From JAWLBM01 sp041687675 (lineage in GTDB: Bacteria > Pseudomonadota > Alphaproteobacteria > Rhizobiales > Pleomorphomonadaceae), in assembly GCA_041687675.1 (NCBI GenBank), contig JAWLBM010000022.1, positions 16,159 through 80,158 of the forward strand: a stretch of DNA of 64,000 bases, in the 5' to 3' direction. The notes under the pieces were generated by a model that saw only the letters and a program-made list of their open reading frames with translations, was not told the origin of the DNA and searched no databases. Positions 7,192-16,257 of the stretch are shown piece by piece. How positions within the stretch are numbered: the first letter of the stretch is position 1; each line of letters opens with the position of its first letter. Both the position numbers and the translations under genes were made by a program.

Positions 7192-10100
7192 CGCGACCTC
7201 GATAGAGGTCGTCGTCGTCACACTCGACCACCACCTGTCCAGCGTGGTGGAGCGGGCCGCCGCCGCGCTCGCGCCGGAGCTGCCGGGCCTCACCCTGACG
7301 CTGCACGCGGCGGCAGACTTCGAGGGCGACCCGGCGTCGGTCGATCGCTGCATCGAGGCGATCGGCAGGGCCGACATCGTGATCGCCACCATGCTGTTCA
7401 TGGAGGACCACGTCCGCGCCCTGATGCCGGCGCTGGAGGCCCGCCGGGACGGCTGCGACGCCATGTTCTGCGCCATGTCCGCCGGCGAGGTGACGCGGCT
7501 GACGCGGCTCGGCCGCTTCGACATGTCGGCGCCCCAAGGCGGCGCGATGGCCTTCCTGAAGCGGCTGCGCGGCAAGTCCTCGAGCGGCGGCGCCTCCGGG
7601 GCCGGCGCTCGGCAGCTGAAGATGCTGCGGCAGATCCCGCGGCTGCTGCGCTACATCCCCGGCCCGCTGCAGGACGTTCGCGCCTACTTCCTCGGCCTGC
7701 AGTACTGGCTTGCGGGCTCGGAGGACAACGTCGCCAACCTCGTCCGGCTGATGGTCGAGCGCTATGCCGGCGAGGGCCGGAAGGGGCTGCGCGAGGCGGT
7801 CAAGGCCGCCCCGCCGGCCGACTACCCGGAGGTCGGGCTCTATCACCCGCGGATGCCCGGCCGCATCGGCGAGCGGCCCGACCTGCTTCCGCGGCCCGTG
7901 GCGCCCGCGGGTCGCGTCGGCGTGCTGGTCATGCGCTCCTACGTGCTCGCCGGCAACACCGGCCACTACGACGGCGTCGTCGCGGCGCTGGAGGCGAGGG
8001 GCCTCGAGGTCGTGCCGGCCTTTTCCTCCGGCCTCGACGCCAGGCCGGCGGTGGAGCGCTTCTTCATGGACGGCGAGCGGCCGGCGGTCGACGCCGTCGT
8101 CTCGCTCACCGGCTTCTCGCTCGTCGGCGGCCCCGCCTACAACGACGCCCGCGCCGCCGAGCAGATGCTGGTGCGGCTCGACGTCCCCTATGTCGCCGCC
8201 CACCCGGTGGAGTTCCAGACGCTGGAGGCCTGGGCGGGCTCGGCGCGCGGCCTGCACCCGGTCGAGGCCACCATCATGGTGGCGATCCCGGAGCTCGACG
8301 GCTCGGTGGTGCCGATGATGTTCGGCGGCCGCAGCGAGGCCGGGACCGGTTCCGCCCGCGACATGGTCTCCCATCCGGAGCGCGCGGCCATGCTCGCCGC
8401 CCGCGTCGCCCGGCTGGTGAAGCTGCGGCGCACGCCGCGGGCCGAGCGGCGCCTCGCGGTGACGATCTTCAACTTCCCGCCGAACGCCGGGGCGGTCGGC
8501 ACCGCCGCCTTCCTCTCCGTCTTCGCCTCCGTGCAGAACACGCTGAAGGCGCTCGCCGCGGCCGGATACACGGTCGAGGTGCCGGCGGACGCCGAGGCGC
8601 TCAAGGCGATGATCCTCTCCGGCAACGCCGGCGCCAACGGTACGCCGGCGAACCTTCTCGCCCGCATCCCGACCGACGACCACGTCCGCCGCGAGCCGTA
8701 CCTCGCCGAGATCGAGGCCCAGTGGGGTCCGGCGCCGGGCCGCGTACAGGCGGACGGGCGCGGCATCCACGTCTACGGCGTCCGCCTCGGCAACGTCGCG
8801 GTGGTCGTCCAGCCGGCCTTCGGCTACGAGGGCGACCCGATGCGGCTGCTGTTCGAGCGCGGCTTCACCCCGACCCACGCCTTCTCGGCCTTCTACCGCT
8901 GGGTCCGCGAGGACTTCGGCGCCGACGCGGCGCTGCACTTCGGCACCCACGGAGCGCTCGAGTTCATGCCGGGCAAGCATTGCGGCCTCTCCGCCGACTG
9001 CTGGCCGGACCGGCTGATCGCCGAGCTGCCGAACTTCTATCTCTACGCCGCCAACAACCCGTCCGAGGGCCTGATCGCCAAGCGGCGCGGCTCGGCGACG
9101 CTGGTCAGCTACCTGACCCCGCCGGTGGCGCGGGCAGGGCTCTATCGCGGGCTCGTGGACCTCAAGGCCGCGCTCGGCCGCTACCGCGCGCTCGACCCCT
9201 CCGCGCCGGCCGAGGAGCGGGCCGACCTCGCCCAGCTTGTCCAGGCGCTCGCCGCGGCGGTGGACCTCGCCGACCTCGAGCCGGCCTGGCCGGACGCCGG
9301 GATGTCCGAGCGGATGGCCGACCTCGCCGAGGCGCTGTACGAGCTGGAGACGACGCTCATCCCGCACGGCATGCACGTCGTCGGCGAGACGCCCTCGGCC
9401 GAGGGCCGGGCCGACATGGTCCGCTCCGTCGCCGAGGCGACCCACGGTTTCGACCCGCCGCCCGGCGCCCTCGCCGCGCTCGTCGCCGGCGTCGGCGCTC
9501 GCGAAGCCGCCTCCCGCGACGCGGACGGAGCGGCGCGGCTTTCCGCCTACGAGAACCTTGCGGAGATCGCCCGGCTGGTCGGCGAGGAGCACGAGGTACC
9601 GGCGCTGGTCCATGCCCTCGACGGCGGCTTCGTCCGGCCGGCGCCGGGCGGCGACCTCATCCGCACCCCGGCGATCCTGCCGACCGGGCGCAACCTGCAC
9701 GGCTTCGATCCCTTCCGGATCCCCAGCGCCTTTGCCCTCGCCGACGGCGCCAAGCAGGCGGCGCGGCTGATCGCCCGCCACGTCTCCGACGGCCATCCCT
9801 TCCCGGAATCGGTCGCGCTCGTCCTCTGGGGCACCGACAACCTGAAGAGCGAGGGCGGCCCGATCGCCCAGGCGCTGGCGCTGGTCGGCGCGCGTCCGCG
9901 CTTCGACAGCTACGGCCGCGTCGCCGGCGCGATGCTGGTGCCGCTCCAGGAACTGTCGCGCCCGCGGGTGGACGTGGTGATTACCCTCTCCGGCATCTTC
10001 CGCGACCTCCTGCCGCTGCAGACGCGGATGCTCGCCGAGGCCTCCTTCCTCGCCGCCGCCGCCGACGAGCCGACCGAGCAGAACTTCGTACGCAAGCACG

Positions 10101-10879
10101 CGCTCACCTTCGCCGGCGAGCACGGCTGCGCGCTCGAGGACGCGGCGCTCAGGGTCTTCTCCAACGCCGACGGGGCCTATGGCGCCAACGTCAACTACCT
10201 CGTCGAAAACGCCGCCTGGGACGACCAGAGCGAACTCGCCGAGACCTTCACCCGCCGCAAGGGCTTCGCCTACGGCCGCGACGGCCGGGTGGTGCAGCGG
10301 CCGGACCTCCTGAAGAGCGCGCTCGCCGGGGTCGACATTGCCTACCAGAACCTCGAGTCGGTGGAACTCGGCGTCACCACCCTCGACCAGTACTTCGACA
10401 CGCTGGGCGGCATCGGCGCCGCGGCGCGCTCGTCCGGCCGCGACGACCTCAAGGTCTACGTCGGCGACCAGACCCGCGGCGAGGGATGCGTGCGCAGCCT
10501 CTCCGAGCAGGTGGCGCTGGAGACGCGCACCCGTCTCCTCAACCCGAAATGGCACGAGGCCATGCTGGAGCACGGCTACGAGGGCGTCCGCCAGATCGAG
10601 GCGCATGTCACCAACACGCTCGGCTGGTCGGCGACCACCGGCGAGGTGGCACCCTGGGTCTACCAGCGGGTGACCGAGACCTTCGTGCTCGACGAGACCA
10701 TGCGCGACCGCCTGGCCGCGCTCAACCCCACCGCCGCCGCCCGCGTCGTCGGCCGCCTGCTCGAGGCCGAGCAGCGGCGGTTCTGGACGCCGGATGCGGC
10801 CACGCTGGAGGCGCTGCGCGCCGCCGGAGAGGACCTCGAGGACAGGCTCGAGGGCGTCTCCGTCGAGGCGGCCGCCTGA
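7166..10879 (+). CDS. bchH: Magnesium chelatase subunit BchH
   Basis: Porphyrin-binding subunit of Mg-chelatase; with BchI and BchD it inserts Mg2+ into protoporphyrin IX, the first committed step to bacteriochlorophyll. At 1237 aa it has the normal size. CobN/Mg-chelatase family landmarks include the NFPPNAGAVGTAAFLSVF stretch, the HFGTHGALEFMPGKH motif (about residues 591-605) and a C-terminal region with GDQTRGEGCVRSLSEQ. The start ATG lies within the bchB end, as often seen when genes are coupled. bchI and bchD are 9 kb downstream on the same strand. Confidence 0.97.
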   Translation: MPRRTSAVDATSIEVVVVTLDHHLSSVVERAAAALAPELPGLTLTLHAAADFEGDPASVDRCIEAIGRADIVIATMLFMEDHVRALMPALEARRDGCDAMFCAMSAGEVTRLTRLGRFDMSAPQGGAMAFLKRLRGKSSSGGASGAGARQLKMLRQIPRLLRYIPGPLQDVRAYFLGLQYWLAGSEDNVANLVRLMVERYAGEGRKGLREAVKAAPPADYPEVGLYHPRMPGRIGERPDLLPRPVAPAGRVGVLVMRSYVLAGNTGHYDGVVAALEARGLEVVPAFSSGLDARPAVERFFMDGERPAVDAVVSLTGFSLVGGPAYNDARAAEQMLVRLDVPYVAAHPVEFQTLEAWAGSARGLHPVEATIMVAIPELDGSVVPMMFGGRSEAGTGSARDMVSHPERAAMLAARVARLVKLRRTPRAERRLAVTIFNFPPNAGAVGTAAFLSVFASVQNTLKALAAAGYTVEVPADAEALKAMILSGNAGANGTPANLLARIPTDDHVRREPYLAEIEAQWGPAPGRVQADGRGIHVYGVRLGNVAVVVQPAFGYEGDPMRLLFERGFTPTHAFSAFYRWVREDFGADAALHFGTHGALEFMPGKHCGLSADCWPDRLIAELPNFYLYAANNPSEGLIAKRRGSATLVSYLTPPVARAGLYRGLVDLKAALGRYRALDPSAPAEERADLAQLVQALAAAVDLADLEPAWPDAGMSERMADLAEALYELETTLIPHGMHVVGETPSAEGRADMVRSVAEATHGFDPPPGALAALVAGVGAREAASRDADGAARLSAYENLAEIARLVGEEHEVPALVHALDGGFVRPAPGGDLIRTPAILPTGRNLHGFDPFRIPSAFALADGAKQAARLIARHVSDGHPFPESVALVLWGTDNLKSEGGPIAQALALVGARPRFDSYGRVAGAMLVPLQELSRPRVDVVITLSGIFRDLLPLQTRMLAEASFLAAAADEPTEQNFVRKHALTFAGEHGCALEDAALRVFSNADGAYGANVNYLVENAAWDDQSELAETFTRRKGFAYGRDGRVVQRPDLLKSALAGVDIAYQNLESVELGVTTLDQYFDTLGGIGAAARSSGRDDLKVYVGDQTRGEGCVRSLSEQVALETRTRLLNPKWHEAMLEHGYEGVRQIEAHVTNTLGWSATTGEVAPWVYQRVTETFVLDETMRDRLAALNPTAAARVVGRLLEAEQRRFWTPDAATLEALRAAGEDLEDRLEGVSVEAAA

Positions 10880-10894
10880 AGGAGGATTGGACCC

Positions 10895-11794
10895 ATGACC
10901 TTCCAGCCCGTTCCCCGCCGCGTTCCGAGCCGTCCCGACGGCGAAGGCAGCGTGCAGGTCCACCTGGATCCCTCGATGAAGATCGACACCGCCAAGGTGT
11001 TCGCCGTCTACGGCAAGGGCGGCATCGGCAAGAGCACGACCTCGTCGAACCTCTCCGTCGCCTTCGCCAAGCTCGGCAAGCGGGTGCTGCAGATCGGCTG
11101 CGACCCGAAGCACGACAGCACCTTCACCCTGACCAAGCAGATGATGCCGACCGTCATCGACGTGCTGGAGCAGGTGAACTTCCACTCCGAGGAACTCCGC
11201 GTCGAGGACTTCGTCTACGAGGGCTACGGCGGCGTGATGTGCGTCGAGGCGGGCGGCCCGCCGGCGGGCACCGGCTGCGGCGGCTACGTCGTCGGCCAGA
11301 CGGTGAAGCTCCTCAAGGAGCATCACCTGCTGGAGGACACCGACGTCGTCATCTTCGACGTGCTCGGCGACGTGGTGTGCGGCGGGTTCGCCGCGCCGCT
11401 GCAGCACGCCGACCGGGGCATCATCGTCGCGGCCAACGACTTCGACTCGATCTTCGCGATGAACCGCATCGTCGGCGCCATCCACGCCAAGGCGAAGAAC
11501 TACGGCGTCCGCCTCGGCGGCGTGATCGCCAACCGCAGCGCCGCCACCGACCAGATCGACCGCTACAACGAGCGCGCGGGCCTGAAGACCATCGCCCACT
11601 TCCCCGACCTCGACGTCATCCGCCGCTCGCGGCTGAAGAAGGCGACGCTGTTCGAGATGGAGCCCTCGCCGGAGCTGGAGCGGGTGCAGAACGAATACCT
11701 GCGCCTCGCGGCCTCCCTGTGGGCCGGCGTCGAGCCCTTCGAGGGCGCGCCGCTCAAGGACCGCGAGATCTTCGACCTGCTGGGGTTCGACTGA
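10895..11794 (+). CDS. bchL: Dark-operative protochlorophyllide reductase ATP-binding protein BchL
   Basis: NifH-like iron protein that delivers electrons to BchNB with ATP hydrolysis. The 299-aa protein has the P-loop GKGGIGKST at 40-48 and the [4Fe-4S] cysteines Cys128 (GTGCGGY) and Cys162 (DVVCGGF), which join two monomers across the dimer. GGAGG sits 9 nt upstream of the ATG. The stop overlaps the bchM start (TGATG). Confidence 0.97.
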   Translation: MTFQPVPRRVPSRPDGEGSVQVHLDPSMKIDTAKVFAVYGKGGIGKSTTSSNLSVAFAKLGKRVLQIGCDPKHDSTFTLTKQMMPTVIDVLEQVNFHSEELRVEDFVYEGYGGVMCVEAGGPPAGTGCGGYVVGQTVKLLKEHHLLEDTDVVIFDVLGDVVCGGFAAPLQHADRGIIVAANDFDSIFAMNRIVGAIHAKAKNYGVRLGGVIANRSAATDQIDRYNERAGLKTIAHFPDLDVIRRSRLKKATLFEMEPSPELERVQNEYLRLAASLWAGVEPFEGAPLKDREIFDLLGFD

Positions 11795-12498
11795 TGGACA
11801 CCGCCCGCTACGCCGCCCGGCGCGGCGAACTCCTCACCTACTTCGACCGCACCGCGGTCGACGCCTGGGCGCGGCTCACCTCCGACGCGCCGGTCGGCCG
11901 GATCCGCGCCACCGTGCGCGCCGGCCGCGACGACATGCGCGCGACGCTGCTCTCCTGGCTGCCGGCGGACCTCTCCGGCCGACGCATCCTCGACGCCGGC
12001 TGCGGCACCGGGGCCTTTTCGGTCGCCGCCGCCCGCCGCGGCGCCACGGTGGTCGGCGTCGACATCTCGCCGACGCTGGTCGCCCTCGGCCGCGAGCGGC
12101 TGCCGCAGGATCTCGTCGGCTCGGGCCGGATCGAGCTCGCGGTCGGCGACATGCTCGACCCGGCGCTCGGCGCCTTCGACCACGTGGTGGCGATGGACAG
12201 CCTGATCCACTACCGCGGCGGCGACGTCGCCGGAGCGCTCGCCGGCCTCGCCGCCCGCACCCGCCGCTCGATCGTTTTCACCTTCGCGCCCCGGACGCCG
12301 CTGCTCTCGACCATGCACGCGGTCGGCCGGCTGTTCCCGCGCGGCGACCGGGCGCCGGCGATCGAGCCGATCGGCGCGGACGACCTCGCCCGGCGGATCG
12401 ACGGGCACCCGGAGCTCGCCGGCTGGCGCCGCGGCCGTACCGCGCGGGTCTCCCGCGGCTTCTACATCTCCCAGGGCCAGGAGCTCGTCCGGCCATGA
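11794..12498 (+). CDS. bchM: Mg-protoporphyrin IX methyltransferase BchM
   Basis: S-adenosylmethionine-dependent O-methyltransferase that makes Mg-protoporphyrin IX monomethyl ester, the substrate of the AcsF cyclase encoded 4 kb downstream. The 234-aa protein carries the SAM-binding glycine motif ILDAGCGTGAFSVAAA at about 64-79 and the acidic VVGVDIS strand after it; VAMDSLIHY follows as motif post-II. It starts at the ATG overlapping bchL and ends overlapping lhaA by four bases. Confidence 0.96.
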   Translation: MDTARYAARRGELLTYFDRTAVDAWARLTSDAPVGRIRATVRAGRDDMRATLLSWLPADLSGRRILDAGCGTGAFSVAAARRGATVVGVDISPTLVALGRERLPQDLVGSGRIELAVGDMLDPALGAFDHVVAMDSLIHYRGGDVAGALAGLAARTRRSIVFTFAPRTPLLSTMHAVGRLFPRGDRAPAIEPIGADDLARRIDGHPELAGWRRGRTARVSRGFYISQGQELVRP

Positions 12499-13925
12499 CC
12501 CCCGCGGGCCGTCGCCTCTCCGCCGTCTGGAGCCTGGTGGGAACGAAGTTCCTGCCCTTCGCCGACGCGGGCAGCGACCGGCTGCCGCTGCCGCAGCTGC
12601 TGCGGCTGTCGCTGTTCCAGGTCTCGGTCGGGATGGCGATGGCGCTGCTCGTCGGCACGCTCAACCGGGTGATGATCGTCGAGCTCGGGATCTCCGCGGC
12701 GCTCGTCGCCACCATGGTGGCGCTGCCGATCCTGTTCGCGCCGCTCCGGGCGCTGATCGGCTTTCGCTCCGACCATCACCGCTCCGTGCTCGGCTGGAGG
12801 CGGGTGCCCTACATCTGGTTCGGCACGCTGATGCAGTTCGGCGGCTTCGCCTTCATGCCCTTCGCGCTGCTGGTGCTGTCCACCGAGGGCGACTGGCACC
12901 GCTTCGCCGGCACCACCGCCGGCGCGCTCGCCTTCCTGCTCGTCGGCGCCGGCCTGCAGACCACCCAGACCGCCGGCCTCGCGCTCGCCACCGACCTCGC
13001 CCGCGAGGAGGACCGGCCGCGGGTGGTGGCCCTGATGTATGTGATGCTGCTCATCGGCATGCTCCTGTCGAGCGTCGTCTTCGCCTTCGTGCTCGAGCCC
13101 TTCTCCGAGTTCCGCCTGATCCAGGTGATCCAGGGGGCGGCCGCGCTGACCATGGCGCTCAACCTCGTCGCCCTGTGGAAGCAGGAGGCCCGCGATCCCT
13201 CCCGCACCCGGCCGGACCGTCCGCGGCCGCGCTTCACCGAGGCCTGGCGGGCGTTCGCCTCGCGCGGGCGGACCCGCCGCTTCCTCCTCGCCGTCGGCCT
13301 CGGCACCGCCGCCTTCGCCATGCAGGACGTGGTGCTCGAGCCCTATGGCGGGCAGGTGCTCAACCTCGGCGTCGCCAGCACGACGCAGCTGACCGCGCTC
13401 GCCGCCGGCGGCGCGCTCGCCGCCTTCGCCCTCGCCGCCCGGCTGCTCGGCCGCGGCTACGACCCGCTGCGGCTCGCCGCCTACGGCGCCGTCGTCGGCC
13501 TGCCGGCCTTCGCGGCCGTGGCGCTCGCCGCGCCGCTCGATAGCGCCGGGCTGTTCCGCCTCGGCACCGTCCTGATCGGCTTCGGCGGCGGCCTCTTCGC
13601 CGTCGGCAGCCTCACCACCGCGATGGGCCTCGACGATGCGGGCCACGTCGGCCTCGCCCTCGGCGCCTGGGGCGCCGTCCAGGCGACCGCGGCCGGCGTG
13701 GCGATCGCGCTTGGCGGGGTGATCCGCGACGTCGTCGCCCTCGCGGTCGACAGCGGCCTCGCCGGCCCGGTGCTGAGCGGGCCCTCGGTCGGCTACGCGG
13801 CGGTCTATCTGGTCGAACTGCTGCTTGTCCTCGCCACCATCGCCATCGTCGGCCCGCTGGTCGGGCAGGGACGCGTCGCGCGGCCGGCGGGCGGGCGGTT
13901 CGGGCTTGCCGAAATGCCGGGCTGA
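12495..13925 (+). CDS. lhaA: Light-harvesting 1 assembly protein LhaA (PucC family)
   Basis: MFS-fold inner-membrane protein of the BCH2/PucC/LhaA family that assists insertion of LH1 polypeptides or delivery of bacteriochlorophyll. The 476-aa protein has about twelve hydrophobic segments; family signatures include TLNRVMIVELGISAALVATM and RSVLGWRRVPYIWFGTLMQ near the N-terminus and MQDVVLEPYGGQV in the middle. The position between bchM and puhA is canonical for lhaA. It overlaps bchM by ATGA. Confidence 0.93.
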   Translation: MTPAGRRLSAVWSLVGTKFLPFADAGSDRLPLPQLLRLSLFQVSVGMAMALLVGTLNRVMIVELGISAALVATMVALPILFAPLRALIGFRSDHHRSVLGWRRVPYIWFGTLMQFGGFAFMPFALLVLSTEGDWHRFAGTTAGALAFLLVGAGLQTTQTAGLALATDLAREEDRPRVVALMYVMLLIGMLLSSVVFAFVLEPFSEFRLIQVIQGAAALTMALNLVALWKQEARDPSRTRPDRPRPRFTEAWRAFASRGRTRRFLLAVGLGTAAFAMQDVVLEPYGGQVLNLGVASTTQLTALAAGGALAAFALAARLLGRGYDPLRLAAYGAVVGLPAFAAVALAAPLDSAGLFRLGTVLIGFGGGLFAVGSLTTAMGLDDAGHVGLALGAWGAVQATAAGVAIALGGVIRDVVALAVDSGLAGPVLSGPSVGYAAVYLVELLLVLATIAIVGPLVGQGRVARPAGGRFGLAEMPG

Positions 13926-13945
13926 GCGCCCGGAAGGACTGATGT

Positions 13946-13963
13946 CCCGCCACCGGTGGCGGG
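13946..13963 (+). promoter_or_regulatory. Perfect 18-bp palindrome before puhA
   Basis: CCCGCCACC followed directly by GGTGGCGGG, a perfect 9+9 inverted repeat, lies in the 123-bp lhaA-puhA gap, 21 bp after the lhaA stop. As RNA it would form a strong hairpin. No T-run follows, so it looks more like an mRNA-processing or stabilising hairpin, or an operator, than an intrinsic terminator. Function is inferred. Confidence 0.4.
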
Positions 13964-14048
13964 CGACGAAACGAAACCTGGAACGACCGTGCGGCGCCCC
14001 GGCGCCGCGACCGGAGCGGACGGATCGGAAAGGCCTCGGGAGGCTCCC

Positions 14049-14822
14049 ATGGGCATAACGCTGACCAACCACATCGACCTGGCGCTGATCGCGCTCTACG
14101 TCTTCTGGGCGTTCTTCGCCGGGCTGATCTACTACCTGCACCGCGAGAACAAGCGCGAGGGCTACCCGCTGCTCTCCTCGCGGGCGAACGGTCGCGTCAC
14201 CGTGCAGGGCTTCCCGACGGTGCCGAAGCCGAAGACCTACCTGCTGCCGCATGGCGGCACGGTCAGCGTCCCCGACCCGAGCCGCGACGACCACCGGCCG
14301 ATCGCCGCGGTGCCGGTGGCGCTCTGGCCCGGCGCCCCGCTGACGCCCACCGGCAACCCGATGCTCGACGGCGTCGGGCCGGGCTCCTGGGCCGCGCGCG
14401 CCGACCATCCGGACCTCACCCACGAGGGCGACCCGAAGATCGTGCCGCTGCGCGTCGCCACCGACTTCTACCCGGCGAGGGAGGACCCGGATCCGCGCGG
14501 GATGCGGGTGATCGCCGGCGACGGCGGCTCGCCGGGCAAGATCGTCGACGCCTGGGTCGACAAGTCCGAGTTCATCTTCCGCTACTTCGAGATCGAGCTC
14601 GACGACGGCGGCGCCCATGTGCTGGTGCCGGTGGCCTTCACCAGCATCGACGCCAAGCGCCGCCAGATCACCATCAGCGCGATCTTCACCGAGCACTTCA
14701 AGGACGTGCCGAGGACGAAGACCCTCGAGCAGGTCACGATGCTCGAGGAGGAGAAGATCATGGGCTACTACGGCGGCGGCACCCTCTACGCCTCGCCGAA
14801 GCGGACGGAGTCGTGGATATGA
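14049..14822 (+). CDS. puhA: Photosynthetic reaction centre H subunit PuhA
   Basis: H subunit of the type-II reaction centre, capping L and M on the cytoplasmic side and lining the proton path to QB. The 257-aa protein has a single N-terminal membrane helix (about residues 9-28, ALIALYVFWAFFAGLIYYL), then the RENKREGYPL hinge and the cytoplasmic PRC-barrel domain with GDGGSPGKIVDAWVDKSEF and a C-terminal EKIMGYYGGG. The ATG at 14049 is chosen because it gives the standard N-terminus (MGITLTNHIDLALIALY). The stop overlaps puhB. Confidence 0.97.
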   Translation: MGITLTNHIDLALIALYVFWAFFAGLIYYLHRENKREGYPLLSSRANGRVTVQGFPTVPKPKTYLLPHGGTVSVPDPSRDDHRPIAAVPVALWPGAPLTPTGNPMLDGVGPGSWAARADHPDLTHEGDPKIVPLRVATDFYPAREDPDPRGMRVIAGDGGSPGKIVDAWVDKSEFIFRYFEIELDDGGAHVLVPVAFTSIDAKRRQITISAIFTEHFKDVPRTKTLEQVTMLEEEKIMGYYGGGTLYASPKRTESWI

Positions 14823-15472
14823 CGGACGACGCAAAGCCGGACGGGACCATGGTTCCTGAGGGCCTGCCGGACCATCTCCCCGCCGGCGAGCGGATGCTCT
14901 GGCAGGGACGCCCGGCGGCCTGGCCCCTCACCGTGCACGCCCTTCGCTTCCACTGGGTCGCCGGCTACTTCGCCGTGCTGCTCGCCTGGCGCTTCGTCGC
15001 CTTCCTGTCGGACGGCGCCGGAGTGGTCCAGGCGGCCCGGGACGCGGCCTGGATCGCGCCGCTGGCGGCCGCCGCGCTGGGGCTGCTCGCGCTGCTCGGC
15101 TGGGCCTCGGCAAGGAGCGCCCGCTACACGGTCACCGACCGGCGGGTGGTGATGCGGGTCGGGATCGCCCTCAGCGTCACCATCAACCTGCCCTACCGGG
15201 TGATCGACGGCGCGTCGGTCCGCCGCAACCGCGATGGCAGCGGCGACATCGCCTTCCAGCTCGAGCCCGGCACCCGGGCCGCCTACCTTGTGCTGTGGCC
15301 GCACGCCCGCGCCTTCCGCTACGCCCGGCCGGAACCGATGCTCCGGGCCATCCCGGACGTCGATGCGGTCGCGGCGAAGGTTTCGGCGGCGCTCGGCGCC
15401 ACCAGCGCGGGCGTCGCCCGCGCGCCCGCGGCGGAGGTCGGCCTCGCCGGCTTCCCGGCCGCGGCGGAATAG
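14819..15472 (+). CDS. puhB: Photosynthetic complex assembly protein PuhB
   Basis: Membrane protein required for efficient reaction-centre and LH1 assembly in Rhodobacter. The 217-aa product has the family layout: a soluble N-terminus with LPAGERMLWQGRP, two or three membrane helices (about 45-105) and a bPH2-like C-terminal domain (RSARYTVTDRRVVMRVG...). The ATG overlapping the puhA stop is preferred over the GTG two codons earlier. Confidence 0.92.
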   Translation: MTDDAKPDGTMVPEGLPDHLPAGERMLWQGRPAAWPLTVHALRFHWVAGYFAVLLAWRFVAFLSDGAGVVQAARDAAWIAPLAAAALGLLALLGWASARSARYTVTDRRVVMRVGIALSVTINLPYRVIDGASVRRNRDGSGDIAFQLEPGTRAAYLVLWPHARAFRYARPEPMLRAIPDVDAVAAKVSAALGATSAGVARAPAAEVGLAGFPAAAE

Positions 15473-15481
15473 GAGGCGGCG

Positions 15482-15919
15482 ATGAGCGGGGCAGAGGCTC
15501 ACGGGCAGGTGCCGAGGCTGGCGCTGGTCGCGGCGGCCGGGATGCTGGCGCTGTCCATCGTCTTCGCCGCCGGCGCCCGCTGGACCGGCGTCGGCCGGGT
15601 GGAACTGGCGCCGGCGCCCGAGGCGACGGGGGTCGACCTCGTCTTCGAGGATCGGGCCGACGGGGCCGTGGTCGTCCACGGCGGCGGCAGGGAGACGGTG
15701 CTGGGTCCGGGCACCAACGGATTCGTCCGGGGCGTGGTGAGGGGTCTCGCCCGCGACCGGCGTGCACGCGGGGTCGGCGCCGAGGTGCCGTTCCGCCTGG
15801 TCCAACGCGTCGACGGACGGCTGTTGCTGGAAGATCCGGCAACCGGCCGCGCCCTCGATCTGGGAGCGTTCGGACCGACCAACGCAGGCGCCTTCGCAAG
15901 GCTCCTGCCGACGGAGTGA
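15482..15919 (+). CDS. puhC: Photosynthetic complex assembly protein PuhC
   Basis: Small assembly protein with one N-terminal membrane helix (about residues 14-31) and a periplasmic domain. The 145 residues show family features: VDLVFEDRADGAVVV, TVLGPGTNGFVRGVVRGLAR and LVQRVDGRLLLEDPATGRALDLGAFGPTNAGAF near the C-terminus. PuhC loss in Rhodobacter lowers LH1-RC assembly. GGAGG lies just before the start, 9 bp after puhB. Confidence 0.9.
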   Translation: MSGAEAHGQVPRLALVAAAGMLALSIVFAAGARWTGVGRVELAPAPEATGVDLVFEDRADGAVVVHGGGRETVLGPGTNGFVRGVVRGLARDRRARGVGAEVPFRLVQRVDGRLLLEDPATGRALDLGAFGPTNAGAFARLLPTE

Positions 15920-15954
15920 GGGGGCCCCGAGGGGCCGGATCGAGGGAGGACATC

Positions 15955-16257
15955 ATGACGAACAGCTGGTTCGGGTCGGCGGGGGCGCGCGTCGTGCCCT
16001 GTACGGTCGACATCGAGAACACCCACGACAGGCTCCACGCCCACGTGGTCCTGGACGGCTACGACCCGGAGCCGGGCGACGAGGTCATCGTCCACGATGC
16101 CCCCACCGACGTGCCCTTCGGCGAGCGGGTGGTGGCGCGCTGCAGCGCCACCGTCGTCCCGGCGTCCCGCCTCGGCGGCCTCTTGAGCCGCGCGGCGGGG
16201 TATCTCGAGCTCACCGAGCTCTACGAGGTCGGCTTCGACGAGGGGAGGCGGTCATGA
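15955..16257 (+). CDS. Conserved hypothetical protein of the puh operon
   Basis: A 100-aa soluble protein between puhC and acsF; a short ORF of this size at this position is a recurring PGC feature, but I know of no assigned function. The sequence has no membrane segment and no cysteine pair. It reads as a small beta-rich domain (VVPCTVDIENTHDRLHAHVV, DEVIVHDAPTDVPFGERVV) and ends ELTELYEVGFDEG. GGGAGGA is 5-6 nt upstream of the ATG, and its stop overlaps the acsF start as ATGA, so it is co-translated with the cyclase. A role in reaction-centre or cyclase assembly is plausible only by context. Confidence 0.85.
   Translation: MTNSWFGSAGARVVPCTVDIENTHDRLHAHVVLDGYDPEPGDEVIVHDAPTDVPFGERVVARCSATVVPASRLGGLLSRAAGYLELTELYEVGFDEGRRS

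Noticed and set aside
7145..11599. 1484-aa open frame on the minus strand opposite bchH and bchL
   Set aside because: Its residues are rich in Arg, Gly, Ala, His and Asp without any motif, and it is fully antisense to recognised bch genes; such long mirror frames are expected at this GC content.
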